A stretch of DNA of 64,000 nucleotides, taken from contig DIXG01000024.1 of assembly GCA_002436005.1 (NCBI GenBank), positions 1 through 64,000 of the forward strand, written 5' to 3'. Positions 25,246 to 33,817 of the stretch are shown here, piece by piece. The first letter of the stretch is position 1; each line of letters opens with the position of its first letter. The translations under genes and the position numbers were made by a program. This stretch comes from Anaerolineaceae bacterium UBA6086 (GTDB lineage Bacteria; Chloroflexota; Anaerolineae; Anaerolineales; Anaerolineaceae). The notes beneath the pieces are model-generated. The model searched no databases and had not been told where the DNA came from. It worked only from the letters and a program-made list of their open reading frames with translations.

Positions 25246-26247
25246 TTGTCAGCAACATCACTATTTACCCCTGCAACCATTGAATTGATCCGCAATTCCC
25301 AGAACACTGTTATGCTATGCGAAACGCTTGTGGGTCAAACTGACAGGCAAAATGAACTCGTCTTTTTTATCAAGCCGGAATTATTAGATGTCGTAGATAA
25401 CAGCAAAATCAGCAACAGCTTGAAGCTCATCGAAGAAAAATTTGCCGAGCACCAGGTGGAAATAAACGGCGCTGCCATCATTCCCGGTGCTGTGCTGGAT
25501 GAATTTGGGATTATGAATCGCCACTACGGCTTCATCAACCAGCTATCCCGTAAGGCTTCGGAATTAGTGGATTCTGACACTCGCCAGCAAATCTTTGATC
25601 ATCTGAAGATCACCGATGACGGGAGATACCAGATCCTGGGGGGTCATGAGTTTTTGCATGTGTTTCAATCAGACGTAAACACCCTCTCAGAAATCTGGTT
25701 TGCCCAGGAAGCAAACAAACTGCGCAGCGGTTTCTACTTTATTGCAGACACCTTCCACGATCAACCCTTTATCCTGATCAATGGGTTTCACCCCTCCCAG
25801 TTAGCGCATTTCACCCGTCCTGATCATCGCATCCTCCTGATGCTGCTGCACACGAATACCGATTGGAAAGCGCTGAAATTTGACCTGGTGGGCGATACCT
25901 TCCCCGAACGCGCCAAGCCCGATTCGATTCGCGGCTTGCTTTATGGCGACCCCGAACAGTATGGTCAGACCGATGTTGGAATCAACACCAACGGCGTGCA
26001 CCTCTCAGCTGGTCCCTTTGAGGCAGCCTTCGAGGTGGTGAACTTTTTTGGACCTATCCTGGACCTTGATCCTGCAATCACCCCACCGCTGGCACTCAAA
26101 AAAGCGATTGCGTCCGGGTTTTCAAGAGAAGCCGCCACAGACTTACTGGAAAACCCACAGGTTGATGATTCCGATCTGTTTTCAGCAACCGAAAACATGA
26201 ACACGGATGCTGCTGTAGAATTTGCCAGCACACAGCTTGCTGCATAA
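25246..26247 (+). CDS. Nucleoside-diphosphate-kinase-like protein, enlarged
   Basis: A 333-aa protein that appears to be a long, divergent member of the NDP kinase fold. Usual NDK landmarks appear in order: ELVFFIKPELL near residue 37 (NDK: xxxxIKPDxV), MNRHYGF near 90, LVGDTFPERAKPDSIRG at 213-230 and NTNGVHLSAGPFEAAFE at 247-263, with His252 in the place of the catalytic His. An extra segment of about 100 residues lies between the first and second halves, plus a C-terminal tail. TTG start with AAAGGTAGG upstream; TATAAT at 25212. It is 30 bases before a SIS isomerase gene. Kinase activity is inferred, not certain. Confidence 0.65.
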   Translation: MSATSLFTPATIELIRNSQNTVMLCETLVGQTDRQNELVFFIKPELLDVVDNSKISNSLKLIEEKFAEHQVEINGAAIIPGAVLDEFGIMNRHYGFINQLSRKASELVDSDTRQQIFDHLKITDDGRYQILGGHEFLHVFQSDVNTLSEIWFAQEANKLRSGFYFIADTFHDQPFILINGFHPSQLAHFTRPDHRILLMLLHTNTDWKALKFDLVGDTFPERAKPDSIRGLLYGDPEQYGQTDVGINTNGVHLSAGPFEAAFEVVNFFGPILDLDPAITPPLALKKAIASGFSREAATDLLENPQVDDSDLFSATENMNTDAAVEFASTQLAA

Positions 26248-26277
26248 GACACACTCAATCATAAAAACGAGGCGCAA

Positions 26278-27330
26278 ATGAACCCGATTAAAAACACCAG
26301 GCTTTTTCAGGAAATTCACGAACAACCTGCCGTCATCCAGAATTTGATCAGCCAGCCACAAGATGCCATCACAACCCTGGCGGATGAGATTCGCAAGCGA
26401 AAGATTCACCACATTTTCATCGCAGCACGCGGCACCAGTGACAACGCTGGCCGCTACGCGCAATATATTTTAGGCGCCAACAACCAGATCGTTGTCAGCC
26501 TTGCCACCCCCAGTCTCTTTACGATCTATCAGCAACCACCCAACCTGTCGGATTCACTGGTCTTGGGCATCAGCCAAAGCGGAAAAAGCCCGGATATCGT
26601 TTCTGTTTTGAAGGAAGGGCAAAAACAAGGCGCACTCACAGCCGCCATCACAAACTATGTCGCCTCAGACCTTGGAAAGGCGGCGGATATTGTGCTGGAT
26701 TTGCAGGCTGGCGAAGAAATTTCCCTGGCAGCGACCAAAACCTATACCGCACAGCTCACATCCCTTGCTCTGCTCTCTTATGCGCTCAATCCCACTGATC
26801 TGAGCCAACAACAATTACAGCGTCTGCCGGAAAAAGTTTCGGAGGTCTTTGCCAGCGAAACCAATCTGGACCGGTTGGCAGAACGTTACAGATACATGTC
26901 GCATTGCGTGGTCATCGGACGTGGCTTCAATTATGCCACCGCCTTTGAACTCTCACTCAAAATGAAGGAGCTCACCTACACCATCGCAGAACCCTATTCC
27001 AGCGCCGATTTTCTTCACGGTCCGGTAGCTCTGGTTGACCGCGGTTTTCCTGTGTTTGTGGTTGCTCCTGATGGGAAAATGAATGCTCAGATGGTAGCCC
27101 TGGTTGAAAAGGTTCAGCAACGGCATGCCGAGGTGGTCATCCTCAGCGACCTTGACTCGGTATTATCCAGATCGGGACAAAGTTTTCCGCTCCCATTGGA
27201 TGTTCCTGAGTGGCTTTCACCCATAACAAGCATTATCCCCGGCCAGATGTTTGCCATGTATCTGGCGCACACACGCGGTTTTGATGTGGACAATCCAAGG
27301 GGATTAAACAAGGTCACAGAAACCTGGTAA
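26278..27330 (+). CDS. SIS-domain sugar isomerase/deaminase (GlmS C-terminal-like)
   Basis: A 350-aa protein made of two SIS domains, equivalent to the isomerase half of GlmS without the glutaminase domain. Key segments are FIAARGTSDNAGRYAQY, LGISQSGKSPDIVSVL, the SLAATKTYTAQL motif and YSSADFLHGPVALVD, ending NPRGLNKVTETW. Such stand-alone proteins act as glucosamine-6-P deaminases, fructosamine-6-P deglycases or related enzymes; no nagA or PTS gene is nearby to decide. It follows the NDK-like gene by 30 bases and ends at a strong terminator. Confidence 0.88.
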   Translation: MNPIKNTRLFQEIHEQPAVIQNLISQPQDAITTLADEIRKRKIHHIFIAARGTSDNAGRYAQYILGANNQIVVSLATPSLFTIYQQPPNLSDSLVLGISQSGKSPDIVSVLKEGQKQGALTAAITNYVASDLGKAADIVLDLQAGEEISLAATKTYTAQLTSLALLSYALNPTDLSQQQLQRLPEKVSEVFASETNLDRLAERYRYMSHCVVIGRGFNYATAFELSLKMKELTYTIAEPYSSADFLHGPVALVDRGFPVFVVAPDGKMNAQMVALVEKVQQRHAEVVILSDLDSVLSRSGQSFPLPLDVPEWLSPITSIIPGQMFAMYLAHTRGFDVDNPRGLNKVTETW

Positions 27331-27333
27331 AGC

Positions 27334-27376
27334 AAAAAACTGCTGGCAGCTCACGTGATTGCCAGCAGTTTTTTTA
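27334..27376. terminator. Bidirectional terminator between SIS and nitroreductase genes
   Basis: AAAAAACTGCTGGCA (27334-27348) pairs with TGCCAGCAGTTTTTT (27360-27374) around an 11-base loop; A and T runs serve both strands. Confidence 0.9.
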
Positions 27377-27377
27377 G

Positions 27378-27956
27378 TTAAACATCACGAAGGATCAGCT
27401 CTTCAAGGCTGCGTTTGGGCACGTGGTGCACACCTTCAGAATCACGATAGTAGCGAATATCCTCACCTGGCACATACGGCTCCGTGACGACTGTTTCAGC
27501 CGGTTTACCCAGAGCAAGCACCAGCAGCACCTGATATCTTTTCGGAATTTCCAGCTCACGCTGGAGCGCTTCCCGCCTGGCGGAACCGATCATGCACCCA
27601 CCCAAGCCTATTTCTGCTGCCCCCAAAAGGATGCTTTGTGCCGCAATCCCATGATCCACACCAAAATTGAGCTGCACTTCTTTGTCACCCAGAATAATGA
27701 TGTAGGCTGAAGGTCTTTCCCCCTTTGCCGGACCCTTCCAATCTTTCAACGAGCCTGCCCACCCCAGGTGGGGAAAAATTTTCCCATTTGTCTCAGGGTT
27801 ATTGCTCAGCCAAAATTTTAGCGGCTGATTATTTATCCCCGAAGGTGAATATTGTGCCAGTTCAACCAAATCTCTCAATGTCTGGCCTTCGATCACATGA
27901 CTTTCATCAAAACGGCGATAGCTCCGGCTCAGTCTTACCAGCGTTTTCATATCCAT
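27378..27956 (-). CDS. Nitroreductase family protein
   Basis: A 192-aa FMN-dependent nitroreductase-fold enzyme. The FMN-binding start RSYRRF(D), the AQYSPSGINNQPLKFWL segment, the GIAAQSILLGAAEIGLGGCMIG helix pair and LALGKPAE are present. Substrates are likely quinones, nitro compounds or flavins but cannot be specified. ATG 27956 has AGGAG ten bases upstream; GTG 27965 is too close to it. It is monocistronic and convergent with the SIS gene. Confidence 0.9.
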   Translation of the reverse strand: MDMKTLVRLSRSYRRFDESHVIEGQTLRDLVELAQYSPSGINNQPLKFWLSNNPETNGKIFPHLGWAGSLKDWKGPAKGERPSAYIIILGDKEVQLNFGVDHGIAAQSILLGAAEIGLGGCMIGSARREALQRELEIPKRYQVLLVLALGKPAETVVTEPYVPGEDIRYYRDSEGVHHVPKRSLEELILRDV

Positions 27957-28352
27957 AAGGATCACTCTCCTGATTGATACTAATGTGCATCCTAATCACG
28001 TATGCAAAGATTGATTTTTTCGTTTTTCTTGCCTGACCCTAATCTTACCGTTAAATAGATAAAATTTCTGAAGATTTAAGGCATTTGACTGTCCATAGCA
28101 CTCAAAATTTGTAAAAAGTTTGGTGCAGTTAGGTGAAATTTTCAAATTAACGAAAGGAAGAAGCGGAAATTTAATGAATAATCAAAATTTCTTGCAAATC
28201 ACTAGTTGAATCATTTATACTGAAAGTGCAGCACACTTCTAACTTCAAATTCGCACAATCCTCGCACATATCCCCATTCAACAAGAAATCACCTTTCCGG
28301 TTTGATCTTCTTGCTAACAGTCCATTTTCTTGGATGCAGATCGGAGGCTTAT
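27957..28352 (+). other. 396-base intergenic region
   Basis: Divergent AT-rich region between the nitroreductase gene (minus) and a lipoprotein gene (plus). Apart from the lipoprotein promoter I see no gene, RNA or repeat in it. Confidence 0.5.
28192..28221 (+). promoter_or_regulatory. Promoter of the SdrD-type lipoprotein gene
   Basis: TTGCAA (28192-28197), 18-base spacer, TATACT (28216-28221). It gives a leader of about 125 bases before the ATG at 28353. Confidence 0.6.
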
Positions 28353-29756
28353 ATGAGAAAACGTATTTTTTTGTGTTTGTGTTTTATTCTCCTCATTTCG
28401 TTTCAGCTTGTTGGCTGTAGTTTTCCATCTTCCAGTTCGTCAGAATCTGACGAGGGGATTGTCCAAACCCTGATTGCAATGGGACTGACCCAAACCGCCA
28501 TGGTGGAAGGGCAGCTCGCTGAGCCCGCAGTCACAGAGATGATTGCAGCGCCTGAAGAAGTTGTTTTAGAAGAAGAGATCCCCCAGGTTGAGTCTGAACC
28601 TGCCGCAGCAGAAATCGTCCACAACACCCTGCCTGGTAGTCCCGGCTGGATCAATAAATGGTTTTATGACACGAACTCAGCATCAACAGCCAGTGGCGGT
28701 TATGTCACCAGCGGGGATGACTTCGTTGCCAATCTTTTCGAACGGCCATTTACCGCCACTGAGATGATTTATCGCTCAGATGTCGACATTCAGAAGACAG
28801 AAATATCTGAGGATGCCACCTTCTATTACGTGACCCTTTACCTGGATGACACTCACCCAGAAGGCGGTTTACAGGCTGCCTACGGGGTTGAAATTGATGA
28901 AGATCGTGATGGGCGCGGTGATTTGCTGGTGATTGCAGATAGGCCTGCCTCAACCGAGTGGGATATTGGTGGCGTCAGTGTTTATCGAGATGCCAACAAC
29001 GACGTGGGCGGTTCAAAAATCATGCGACCGGATACGGGGTACGCTGGAGACGCCTATGAACAGGTCGTCTTCTCCAATGAGGTTCTCACCGATCCCGACA
29101 CCGCCTGGGCACGCGTGTCTGCTGGTGCTCCGGTCTCAGTGACCATCGCGTTCAAGAAAAATTTGATCTCAAGGGACACCTTTGTGTGGGGCGTATGGGC
29201 ATCTGATAACCTGCTGGACCCAACTTTATTGGATCTTCATGATCACTTCACCCAAGAAGAAGCTGGCTCCCCTTATCCGGCACACAGTACCTTCCCCCTG
29301 GCTGCTGTCAATCTGGTGGATAATACCTGCCGGGAAACCTATAAATTTGAAGCGACCGAATCGATCCCCGGTCTGTGTTATGTGCCGCAGAAGCCAACCG
29401 CCACCACGCAACCACCTCCGCCTGAAGCAACCGACACGCCACCGGAAGAAACAGAACCACCCCTGGGTGAGATCTACGGCGTCGCTTTTGATGATATCAA
29501 CAATAATGGCGTGCGCAATGCCGGTGAACCACTCACGGTTTACAGTGTCACCATCACCCTGCGGCAGGAATCCTGCAGCGGAACCATCATTGCCACAACT
29601 AACGCAAAATCCTTCACATTCTCAGGGCTTGCGCCCGGCAGTTACTGCGTTTCAATTTCGCCACCTGGCAGCATGACCACGCCAAGCAGCCAAACGGTCA
29701 CCGTCCCAGCAGGAGGATCCATCTATATTGAATTTGGGTACTATGTGATTGGATAA
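28353..29756 (+). CDS. Lipoprotein with C-terminal SdrD B-like domain
   Basis: A 467-aa exported lipoprotein; the signal ends LVGC (Cys22). ATG 28353 is chosen because GGAGG lies five bases upstream and the signal peptide begins here. A Ser/Glu-rich linker leads to a central beta-rich region of unknown family (residues ~95-345, with EIDEDRDGRGDLLV, an Asp-rich possible calcium site). A Pro/Thr stalk (TTQPPPPEATDTPPEETEPP) follows. The last ~95 residues match the SdrD B-like Ig fold (YGVAFDDINNNGVRNAGEP, ending in GLAPGSYCVSI). Probably a surface protein; role unknown. Confidence 0.82.
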   Translation: MRKRIFLCLCFILLISFQLVGCSFPSSSSSESDEGIVQTLIAMGLTQTAMVEGQLAEPAVTEMIAAPEEVVLEEEIPQVESEPAAAEIVHNTLPGSPGWINKWFYDTNSASTASGGYVTSGDDFVANLFERPFTATEMIYRSDVDIQKTEISEDATFYYVTLYLDDTHPEGGLQAAYGVEIDEDRDGRGDLLVIADRPASTEWDIGGVSVYRDANNDVGGSKIMRPDTGYAGDAYEQVVFSNEVLTDPDTAWARVSAGAPVSVTIAFKKNLISRDTFVWGVWASDNLLDPTLLDLHDHFTQEEAGSPYPAHSTFPLAAVNLVDNTCRETYKFEATESIPGLCYVPQKPTATTQPPPPEATDTPPEETEPPLGEIYGVAFDDINNNGVRNAGEPLTVYSVTITLRQESCSGTIIATTNAKSFTFSGLAPGSYCVSISPPGSMTTPSSQTVTVPAGGSIYIEFGYYVIG

Positions 29757-29773
29757 AAAACATATTTCGGAGA

Positions 29774-30985
29774 TTAAACGCCAACCTGGCTGACCTGTCC
29801 CCCAGCGACACGCCAGACCTTGTGCTGCTTTAAGAACTCTGGCTCGAACATGGAAAGGTCCGTTGAGGTCAAAATCGCCTGGTCACACTGTGACAGGGTT
29901 TTCAGTAAATCTGCCCGGCGCTGCGTATCCAGCTCAGACAGAGTCTCGTCCAGGAGCAGGATAGGCCAATCGCCTGTGCGTTCGTGAAGCCAGTTGACTT
30001 CAGCCATCTTCATCGAAAGTAAGGCTGTACGTCCCTGTCCGCGCGAGCCGAAGTTTCCCAGGTCAATCTGGTTGCTGAGGAATCGCATCTCATCCCTGTG
30101 TGGACCAATCGTCGTGACGCCGCGTGCAATCTCTTCGCGCTGCAGTTTCTTCAATGCGTCAAGATATCCCGCTTCGATTTCCGCTTCACTCAATGCAGAT
30201 CGATCGGGAACCACTGTGACGGGCAAAGCCATCTGATCTGCAGGGGAGGAAAGCGGTTCAAAGGCTGGTTGATAGTCCAGGCGCAGCACTTCACTCCCAA
30301 GGGTGAGATCGAAGTGAATCCGTTTTGCCTCAATTTCGATCTCCCGAATGGCACGAATACGCTCCCGCATGATAAACGCGCCGTGCCGAGCCAACATACC
30401 GTCCCAAACATCCAGCTGATTCACATCCCCATTCCGCTCCCAAAGCTGCTTGAGCAAGGCATTGCGCTGGGTCAATGTCTGACCGTAATCCAGCAGGTGC
30501 TGCACATAGGGTGGAGACACCTGGGAAATTAACATATCCAGGTATCGCCGGCGTTCATTTGGACCATCCTCAATGATCCGTGCCATTTGCGGCAAAAAGA
30601 TGACGGCATTAAGGCTTCCAACAGCTGTACTCATTTTTCGTCTTGTGCCGTCCAGCAAGACTTCTTTCCTGAAGCGGGTCCGACCGTTCGAACCATTCGG
30701 TTCCTGGATCAGCCGCACCTCAATACGATGCATGCCATCCCGTCGCGAGAATTCACCCACAACCCTGCCGACCTGCAGTCCGGTTTCTGGCAGGGAAAAA
30801 TTCAGCAGCTGCCTGTCGGTGCTGGTAAGAAGGGAAGTAAAAGTGGATAATAAATAAATGGCTTCAAGCAGAGACGTTTTTCCTTGCGCGTTCTCACCCA
30901 CCAGCAGAAAAATTTCCCGGGGAACATCTAAATCCAACCGGGAAAAGGCTCGGAAATCCGTCAGAGACAGTCGTTTCAGATACAT
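29774..30985 (-). CDS. recF: DNA replication and repair protein RecF
   Basis: RecF (403 aa) is an SMC-like ABC ATPase that loads RecA at gaps with RecO and RecR. Walker A is GENAQGKTSLLEA near residue 30, the signature motif lies in FGSRGQGRTALLSMKMAE, and Walker B is LLLDETLSELD. It ends with a D-loop ILTSTDLSMFE. It follows def by 11 bases on the same strand and is not next to dnaN or gyrB here, unlike the common arrangement. Confidence 0.95.
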   Translation of the reverse strand: MYLKRLSLTDFRAFSRLDLDVPREIFLLVGENAQGKTSLLEAIYLLSTFTSLLTSTDRQLLNFSLPETGLQVGRVVGEFSRRDGMHRIEVRLIQEPNGSNGRTRFRKEVLLDGTRRKMSTAVGSLNAVIFLPQMARIIEDGPNERRRYLDMLISQVSPPYVQHLLDYGQTLTQRNALLKQLWERNGDVNQLDVWDGMLARHGAFIMRERIRAIREIEIEAKRIHFDLTLGSEVLRLDYQPAFEPLSSPADQMALPVTVVPDRSALSEAEIEAGYLDALKKLQREEIARGVTTIGPHRDEMRFLSNQIDLGNFGSRGQGRTALLSMKMAEVNWLHERTGDWPILLLDETLSELDTQRRADLLKTLSQCDQAILTSTDLSMFEPEFLKQHKVWRVAGGQVSQVGV

Positions 30986-30996
30986 TTGCGATTCAA

Positions 30997-31506
30997 TTAG
31001 AAGGATTCTTCGTCATCATCATCATCATCGGGCTGCCAGAAGTTTTCAGACCGATCGGTATAAAGCACGCCATTGAGGTGATCGATTTCATGCTGAAAGA
31101 TCCGTGCAAGCCAGCCTTGTGCACGAACCTTGACCGGTTTACCATTCAGGTCCTGTCCCCTGACAGTCACAACCTGTGACCGAGTGACTTCCCCTATCAG
31201 CCCCGGCACAGAAAGACACCCCTCAATCCCGTTCACTGTTTCTTCTGATGCATTAAGGATTTCAGGGTTAATCATGACATACAGACGTTTGGGAATATTT
31301 TCATCCTCTTCATGTCCGAATTCCACCACAATTACACGCTTCGATACGCCAATTTGCGGCGCAGCCAGACCTACGCCTGGTGCTACTCGCATCGTTTCGA
31401 CCATGTCATCTACCAGGGACACCAGGTCCTCATCGAAAACATCCACCGGTTGTGCTTTTTTCCGCAAGACTTCTTCTGGAAAGGTTTTAATTTCTCTAAT
31501 CGTCAT
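30997..31506 (-). CDS. def: Peptide deformylase
   Basis: Def (169 aa) removes the N-formyl group from new proteins. All three motifs are intact: GVGLAAPQIG, EGCLSVP and QHEIDHLNG, giving the Cys and two His metal ligands and the catalytic Glu. ATG 31506 has GGAGG seven bases upstream; a longer in-frame extension is not needed. The C-terminus carries a run of seven Asp and Glu residues from a (GAT)n repeat at about 31010-31028. recF follows after 11 bases. Confidence 0.95.
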   Translation of the reverse strand: MTIREIKTFPEEVLRKKAQPVDVFDEDLVSLVDDMVETMRVAPGVGLAAPQIGVSKRVIVVEFGHEEDENIPKRLYVMINPEILNASEETVNGIEGCLSVPGLIGEVTRSQVVTVRGQDLNGKPVKVRAQGWLARIFQHEIDHLNGVLYTDRSENFWQPDDDDDDEESF

Positions 31507-31581
31507 CGGTTGACCTCCACTTTGCATTTTACCCAATAATGAACGAATTGGAACCCAAAACCATCAGATTTGTATCAGAGC

Positions 31582-33270
31582 TTAGTCTTCAATTCCATTT
31601 TGGGTTCGGCTTTGGCGCAGCGCTTCATTCCTCCGATGATAGCTGGCAATCCACTCAGACATACGCTCACGTTCCGCTTCAATCTCAAATTGCCGCGCCC
31701 TATCTAACCGTTCACCCATGCGATAAAAGATATCCTGCTGAACTTCCGATGGATTATAAACATGGTCAAAGGTCAACTGCGTGTTGCCTACCGAAATATA
31801 CACTGTCCCAAAATTGAACAAGAACCCCCAGAAACCCAATCGTTCATATTCAATACTCAACACATTTTCCAGCGGAGCCGATCTTCGCCGCACCTTTCCC
31901 AGGGGTTTGCGGTCCATATCAATCACCTGATCCCAGGTCACTTTAAAGATGTCATTTCGCCAATCAGCATACTGATAAATCATCCAAACCAGGCAAAGGA
32001 AAAGCGCCAGCAAGAATCCAACCACCGCGCCCGTCCATGAAATCATGCTCAGCTTTCCAAGGATCCGCAACACCAATCCTGTTAGGGATCCAACGGCAAT
32101 CAGCATAGGCAGCCAGGTCGTCTTGACCAGGACAAACCAGTGCTTTCGATACACAATTTCACCTTGCGCCTCATATCGCAGACGTAAAAAGTCCGAAAAT
32201 AGCCAGCCAAGGAATCCAGGCTCGCTGACCTGTGCCGGAGGTATTCCTTCTTCTCGAACCTGCTCGCTGACAACCTGCATGGGTTGGGTATCTTCATCCT
32301 CACCATAAGGCAGCCCCAGCTTATCGTGTAATTTTTCCGCCATGATCTGCGATTCCTGGAAACGTTCATCAGAATCAGAACGATGCCAATAGGACTCAAT
32401 CAAACTGCCAATCACCTCGGCGTGCTTCAAGTCTCGCAGACGAACTGTGCCCACATAGGTCATCACAATCACATCCGCAAAACCAATCACTCTGCCCAGC
32501 CAGGATTGCTGCAGTCCAACCGACATGATCGTCCGCAAAGGCGCTTCCTGGCGGCTTTCGTAGATCAGGGCGACCTTTTCAATCCACACCACGCGTTTAT
32601 TGGTCACGATGAAATAATCGTTCTGCCAATCTATGACCCGCCAGACCAGCCAGCCCACACCGCCGATCAACCCCAGCGAGAGCACAATCCAACCAATCAG
32701 CGAACCGGGCAGCCACTCCAGGAGTATCAGGGGAGAAAAAATCAGCGTGCTGATCAACAGGATCACAGGTGCCAGAGCCCGAATCCACAATATGGCTCTG
32801 TGCCGCCTTGTGATCACATGAACAAACTCATTCTTCTGCAGCCAGGGGAGGTCCACTTGGAGCGATAAGCGCCGGCTGTGAACAGCCACATCCAGTCTGT
32901 CATCTACACCAAAAATATTTTCGCTTACGGTCAGGAAATTTTCAGCGCTCAGCCATAACAAAACAACGTCTGTTCCAGCTGAAGCCTGATAAAACCGGGG
33001 ATCATCAAAGAGCAGCGCCTCTTCGCCAAAAAAATCCCCCCTTTGAAGTTTGGCAAAAGTCTCGCCGCTTTCGGCTATCAGGTCAATTTTCCCTTCAGAG
33101 ATAACAAACATGACTTCAGAGTCGTCGCCTGCCTCAAAAATGGTTTCACCGCGCTGATAAGTTGTCATCCGCATCAACCCGACCAGGCGAGATAAGTTCT
33201 CTTCATCAAGATGGCTGAACAGCGCTGTTTGCGCTAATAAATCAAGAAGCTCTTTGTGGTCAATAACCAT
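31582..33270 (-). CDS. Membrane protein with cNMP-binding domain and two PH-like domains
   Basis: A 562-aa protein. Residues ~8-125 form a cyclic-nucleotide-binding domain of the Crp type (LFSHLDEENL, RGETIFEAGDDSEVMFVI, GDFFGEEALLFDDP), although the phosphate-binding cassette is not canonical. Two pairs of transmembrane helices (about 170-215 and 385-430) are each followed by a bacterial PH-like domain (YFIVTNKRVVWIEK; then VTWDQVIDMDRKP). No DNA-binding or catalytic domain is seen, so it may be a ligand-regulated membrane scaffold; that is a guess. ATG 33270 lies six bases after a -10 box and has no Shine-Dalgarno. Confidence 0.8.
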   Translation of the reverse strand: MVIDHKELLDLLAQTALFSHLDEENLSRLVGLMRMTTYQRGETIFEAGDDSEVMFVISEGKIDLIAESGETFAKLQRGDFFGEEALLFDDPRFYQASAGTDVVLLWLSAENFLTVSENIFGVDDRLDVAVHSRRLSLQVDLPWLQKNEFVHVITRRHRAILWIRALAPVILLISTLIFSPLILLEWLPGSLIGWIVLSLGLIGGVGWLVWRVIDWQNDYFIVTNKRVVWIEKVALIYESRQEAPLRTIMSVGLQQSWLGRVIGFADVIVMTYVGTVRLRDLKHAEVIGSLIESYWHRSDSDERFQESQIMAEKLHDKLGLPYGEDEDTQPMQVVSEQVREEGIPPAQVSEPGFLGWLFSDFLRLRYEAQGEIVYRKHWFVLVKTTWLPMLIAVGSLTGLVLRILGKLSMISWTGAVVGFLLALFLCLVWMIYQYADWRNDIFKVTWDQVIDMDRKPLGKVRRRSAPLENVLSIEYERLGFWGFLFNFGTVYISVGNTQLTFDHVYNPSEVQQDIFYRMGERLDRARQFEIEAERERMSEWIASYHRRNEALRQSRTQNGIED

Positions 33271-33276
33271 ATCTTT

Positions 33277-33282
33277 AGTATA
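33277..33282 (-). promoter_or_regulatory. -10 box next to the cNMP/PH gene start
   Basis: TATACT on the minus strand with the ATG six bases downstream; at 17-base spacing the -35 is only TTTATT. This suggests a leaderless transcript. Confidence 0.4.
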
Positions 33283-33326
33283 AAGCAACTTACAGGATTA
33301 ATAAACCAAAAGTTCTGATGTGTTAG

Positions 33327-33731
33327 GGCATTTTAGACCCTGTCCAGCACAGTTTTACATATGTCAATGCCGGTCACAACCCGCCTTATGTCATCAAGAA
33401 CACGAATGAACGAGTGCAGCTCATTCCACTCAAAAAAACCGGGTCTCTGGTGGGCATTTTCAATGAAAACACCTGGGAAGTGCAATCCATTTCTCTCTCT
33501 CAGGGAAACAGTTTGGTGCTATTCACGGATGGCATCAACGAAGTGCAAAATGAAACCGGCGATTTTTATGGCAATGACCGATTGACAGACAGCCTGAAAA
33601 TAAATTTCACACCCGAAGCAGAAAGCTTTAGAAACGGCATCCTCGAAGATGTGCAGGAATTTGTTGGGGCAGCGCCCAGGCTGGATGATATCACCCTGGT
33701 CGTGATCTCTCGTAGCCAGGAAAACCGCTGA
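33327..33731 (+). pseudogene. 5'-truncated SpoIIE/RsbU-type PP2C phosphatase remnant
   Basis: The frame opens after a stop at 33324 and reads LDPVQHSFTYVNAGHNPP, the hallmark of the SpoIIE/RsbU serine phosphatase core. It continues with GNSLVLFTDGINEVQNETG and APRLDDITLVVISR to the natural C-terminus, about 134 codons. The metal-binding Asp of the TDG and DD motifs survive. The N-terminal half, with the first Asp motif, and any sensor domain are missing, and no start codon or ribosome-binding site suits the fragment. It is read as a relic, although a short GTG-initiated product (33414) cannot be excluded. It ends at a terminator facing clpC. Confidence 0.8.
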
Positions 33732-33742
33732 AAGACACAAAA

Positions 33743-33782
33743 AACAGCCCGACAGAAATTCTGCCAGGCTGTTAATTTTTTA
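33743..33782. terminator. Bidirectional terminator between phosphatase remnant and clpC
   Basis: AACAGCCCGACAGAA pairs with TTCTGCCAGGCTGTT (two mismatches), with ATTTTTTAA on the plus side and TTTTTTGTG on the minus side. A second perfect 8-bp hairpin (33796-33817) abuts the clpC stop. Confidence 0.75.
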
Positions 33783-33817
33783 ACTGAGGACAATTGCGCA
33801 GGGACTTAACCCTGCGC

